Shown here one piece after another: positions 62,134 to 64,000 of a DNA stretch of 64,000 nt. The stretch lies in contig CAMEVC010000008.1 of assembly GCA_945939115.1 (NCBI GenBank), positions 20,051 through 84,050 of the forward strand, read 5' to 3'. Below the pieces are notes generated by a model. The model ran no database searches and was not told the origin of the DNA. It saw nothing but the letters and a program-made list of their open reading frames with translations. The stretch comes from an uncultured Eubacterium sp. GTDB taxonomy: Bacteria > Bacillota > Clostridia > Lachnospirales > Lachnospiraceae. Both the position numbers and the translations under genes were made by a program. How positions within the stretch are numbered: the first letter of the stretch is position 1; every line of letters begins with the position of its first letter.

Positions 62134-62140
62134 TTATAAT
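62112..62140 (+). promoter_or_regulatory. Promoter of the type I R-M locus
   Basis: TTGATT and TATAAT spaced 17 bp, with a TACGC repeat in the spacer, about 50 bp before the small HTH gene. Confidence 0.65.
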
Positions 62141-62191
62141 AAAAGGTAGGGTAAAATGTCGTATTTTATAACTTTATCGAGGTAAGAAAAT

Positions 62192-62377
62192 ATGGAGTTT
62201 ATGACTATTAAAGAAGCAGCGGAAAAATGGAATCTATCAGTTAGAAGAGTGCAGACAATCTGTAATGAAGGCATGATAGAGGGGACTATGAAATTTGGTA
62301 ATACATGGGCCATACCAAAGGATGCTGTGAAACCGGCAGATAAAAGAATTAAGTCAGGGAAGTATATCAAGTCCTGA
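62192..62377 (+). CDS. Small helix-turn-helix (excisionase/MerR-like) DNA-binding protein
   Basis: 61 residues that form nearly all of a winged HTH_17 domain: MTIKEAAEKWNLSVRRVQTICNEGMIEGTMKFGNTWAIPKDAVKP, followed by a short basic tail KRIKSGKYIKS. Such proteins are often found at the head of type I restriction-modification loci and in mobile elements. The position after a phased repeat array and before hsdM suggests it controls this locus; this is inference. The ribosome site GAGGTAAG is adequate. The 81-bp gap to hsdM has no terminator. Confidence 0.85.
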   Translation: MEFMTIKEAAEKWNLSVRRVQTICNEGMIEGTMKFGNTWAIPKDAVKPADKRIKSGKYIKS

Positions 62378-62458
62378 TTTTGGGACACCAGTTGTGAGAA
62401 AATTCTATTAAGATAGGAGAACGCTACCCTTATTACATTAGATTACAGGAGGATGGTT

Positions 62459-63928
62459 ATGATACCAGCAGCAGTGAAAAACAAAATTGAACAGATATGG
62501 CTTGATGTTATAGCCGGAGGAGTGTCGCAGCCAACAGAAGTTATTGAGCAGTTAACATATCTTATGTTTGCAAAACAGATTGATGAGCGTGAGGCAGACA
62601 TCGAAACAGCAGAACTGCTTTCAGGTCAGAAACAAACACATATATTTGGAGAATCAAAAGAAGAACAGGCACTTCGTTGGAGAAATTTCAAAGGTATGGA
62701 AGCACGTGAACTTCATAAGCATTTTGTAGAGCATGTATTTGTGTTCCTTATAAATTTGAATTCAGATGAGAATTCTGCATTTTCTAGATACTTGAAACAT
62801 GCAACATTTAAGATTAATGAGCCATTAGCACTTCAGAAGGTAATAACTGGATTAGAGGATTTATTTGAAAATGATATAAAAGATTTGGATATGCAGGGTG
62901 ACTTATATGAGCATATGCTTGGTAAATTGAACTCTGCTGGCAGACTTGGTGCCTTTAGAACACCAAAGCATATCAGAGATATGATGGTTGAGCTAATGGC
63001 TCCTACGCCAGATACAACGATATGTGATCCAGCTTGTGGTACAGCAGGATTCCTTATCTCAAGTGCAGAGTATATTAGAAGTCATTATGGAAGTAAGATG
63101 TCTGATGAACAATGGAAAAAGTATGCGACTGAAACATTTACCGGATTTGATACAGATGAAACAATGTGTAGATTATCATGTATGAACCTTATGCTTCATT
63201 CAGTAACAAATCCACAGCTTAATAAACAGGATAGTGTGTCTAAAGATTATCAGGTGAAAGATACCTATGACCTTATTCTTGCTAATCCTCCTTTTAAGGG
63301 TACATTGAATAAAGAAAATATAAGCGAAACATTATCTGCAATTACAAGTACAACAAAAACGGAATTACTGTTTGTAGCACTATTTACACGTTTACTTCGT
63401 GTTGGGGGAAGATGTGCTTGTATCGTTCCGGATGGTGTTTTGTTTGGTTCGTCAAATGCTCATAAGAACCTTCGTAAAGAGCTTATTGAGAATCAATACT
63501 TAGAAGGTGTGATTTCTATGCCTTCTGGTGTGTTTAAGCCATATGCCGGAGTATCAACAGCGATTCTTATTTTTACAAAGACAAACGCAGGTGGTACTGA
63601 TAAGGTTTGGTTTTATGATATGAAGTCTGATGGCCATACGCTTGATGATAAACGCCAGCCAATTGAAGAGAATGACATTCCTGATATTATTGAGAGATTT
63701 CATAATAAAGAAAATGAAGTGTCTCGTGATAGAACTGAACAAAGCTTCTTGGTTGATAAGCAGGAAATTGTTGATAATGATTACGACCTTTCAATAAATA
63801 AGTATAAGAAAACAGAATATGTAGCAGTTGAATATCCACCTACAGAAGAAATTCTTGATGAAATTGAAAAATTGAATGCTCAGATTGCAGAGGAAACAGC
63901 AGCTCTTAGGGCATTACTTGAAAAATAG
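62459..63928 (+). CDS. hsdM: Type I restriction-modification DNA methyltransferase subunit
   Basis: Catalytic methylation subunit (N6-adenine) of a type I R-M complex, acting with HsdS (recognition) and HsdR (cleavage). The 489 residues have an N-terminal helical HsdM_N domain (1-140), the SAM motif DPACGTAGF (190-198), catalytic motif IV NPPF (276-279), and a C-terminal helix ending in a Glu/Ala-rich coiled coil that contacts HsdS. AGGAGG is spaced 6 bases before the second ATG, which I use; the first abuts it. A further gene starts at the window edge. Confidence 0.97.
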   Translation: MIPAAVKNKIEQIWLDVIAGGVSQPTEVIEQLTYLMFAKQIDEREADIETAELLSGQKQTHIFGESKEEQALRWRNFKGMEARELHKHFVEHVFVFLINLNSDENSAFSRYLKHATFKINEPLALQKVITGLEDLFENDIKDLDMQGDLYEHMLGKLNSAGRLGAFRTPKHIRDMMVELMAPTPDTTICDPACGTAGFLISSAEYIRSHYGSKMSDEQWKKYATETFTGFDTDETMCRLSCMNLMLHSVTNPQLNKQDSVSKDYQVKDTYDLILANPPFKGTLNKENISETLSAITSTTKTELLFVALFTRLLRVGGRCACIVPDGVLFGSSNAHKNLRKELIENQYLEGVISMPSGVFKPYAGVSTAILIFTKTNAGGTDKVWFYDMKSDGHTLDDKRQPIEENDIPDIIERFHNKENEVSRDRTEQSFLVDKQEIVDNDYDLSINKYKKTEYVAVEYPPTEEILDEIEKLNAQIAEETAALRALLEK

Positions 63929-63970
63929 GAAAGAAAGGGCCTCATAAATTGAGGTTTGTAGGGATGATAG

Positions 63971-64000
63971 ATGGATAAAAAAAGAGTTCCGCTTGGGGAT
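63971..64000 (+). CDS. hsdS: Start of the next gene, probably hsdS, cut by the window
   Basis: AGGGATGAT precedes an ATG opening MDKKRVPLGD, and the window ends after ten codons. Position right after hsdM and the KKRVPLGD opening (HsdS proteins commonly start with a Lys/Val-Leu-Gly-Asp segment) favour the specificity subunit, which reads the target DNA. Ten residues cannot prove it. Confidence 0.55.
   Translation, partial: MDKKRVPLGD

Noticed and set aside
61909..62191. CRISPR array upstream of hsdM
   Set aside because: The repeats are short, degenerate and lack regular spacers; they fit an operator array.

Overview
The window looks like a core chromosomal segment of a low-GC, anaerobic Firmicute of the Lachnospiraceae. 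The Lachnospira (Eubacterium) eligens group is my best guess. This is inferred from AT-rich codon use, strong AGGAGG ribosome sites, ATP-type PEP carboxykinase, a giant 2-hydroxyacyl-CoA dehydratase-activase protein, a leaderless pectin methylesterase, and the scpAB, sepF, smpB-ssrA and rqcH gene set. There are no rRNA, tRNA or CRISPR genes and no insertion sequence. RNA genes and leaders are tmRNA, a probable 6S RNA and a tyrosyl T-box.

Layout. 1-6.0 kb: glycolysis (3' end of tpiA, gpmI), then secG-rnr-smpB-ssrA, a protein-export and ribosome-rescue block. 6.1-13 kb: a coiled-coil membrane protein, an OmpR-type two-component system, a lipoprotein, a cytoplasmic pectinesterase, an acetyltransferase, a BirA-controlled bioY and an RpiB/LacAB-type isomerase. 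13-18.9 kb: a degenerate sigma-like protein, pckA, 6S RNA, a SpoIID-like protein and a YihY-type membrane protein. 19-29.7 kb: a dense housekeeping run, scpA-scpB-M18 peptidase-prmA-rsmE-cysteine desulfurase-thiI, then mtaB-coaX-coaBC. 30-39 kb: an HlyD-like protein with yggS and sepF, then aroB-lspA-rluD, a kinase-like protein, a transpeptidase-like protein that has lost its catalytic residues, and putP.

39.2-46.7 kb is the main accessory region. A LytTR response regulator and AgrC-like kinase are followed by a paired direct-repeat LytTR operator with two-turn spacing. Then come a promoter, two almost identical lipoproteins, several poorly conserved membrane proteins and an ABC ATPase. The block is markedly AT-rich and reads as a signal-responsive exporter or immunity-type unit. 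It is the best candidate for an undescribed system.

46.7-61.9 kb: a 41-residue membrane protein missed by length cut-offs, the 1415-residue activase-like protein, a rhomboid-fold protein without catalytic residues, pyk, T-box-tyrS, a polytopic membrane protein, rqcH, yicC-gmk-rpoZ and rlmD. 61.9-64 kb: the start of a type I restriction-modification locus (small HTH protein, hsdM, first codons of a probable hsdS). Its promoter is preceded by helically phased TACGC repeats.

All family calls come from reading motifs and lengths. No database search was run. Promoters and terminators are pattern matches.
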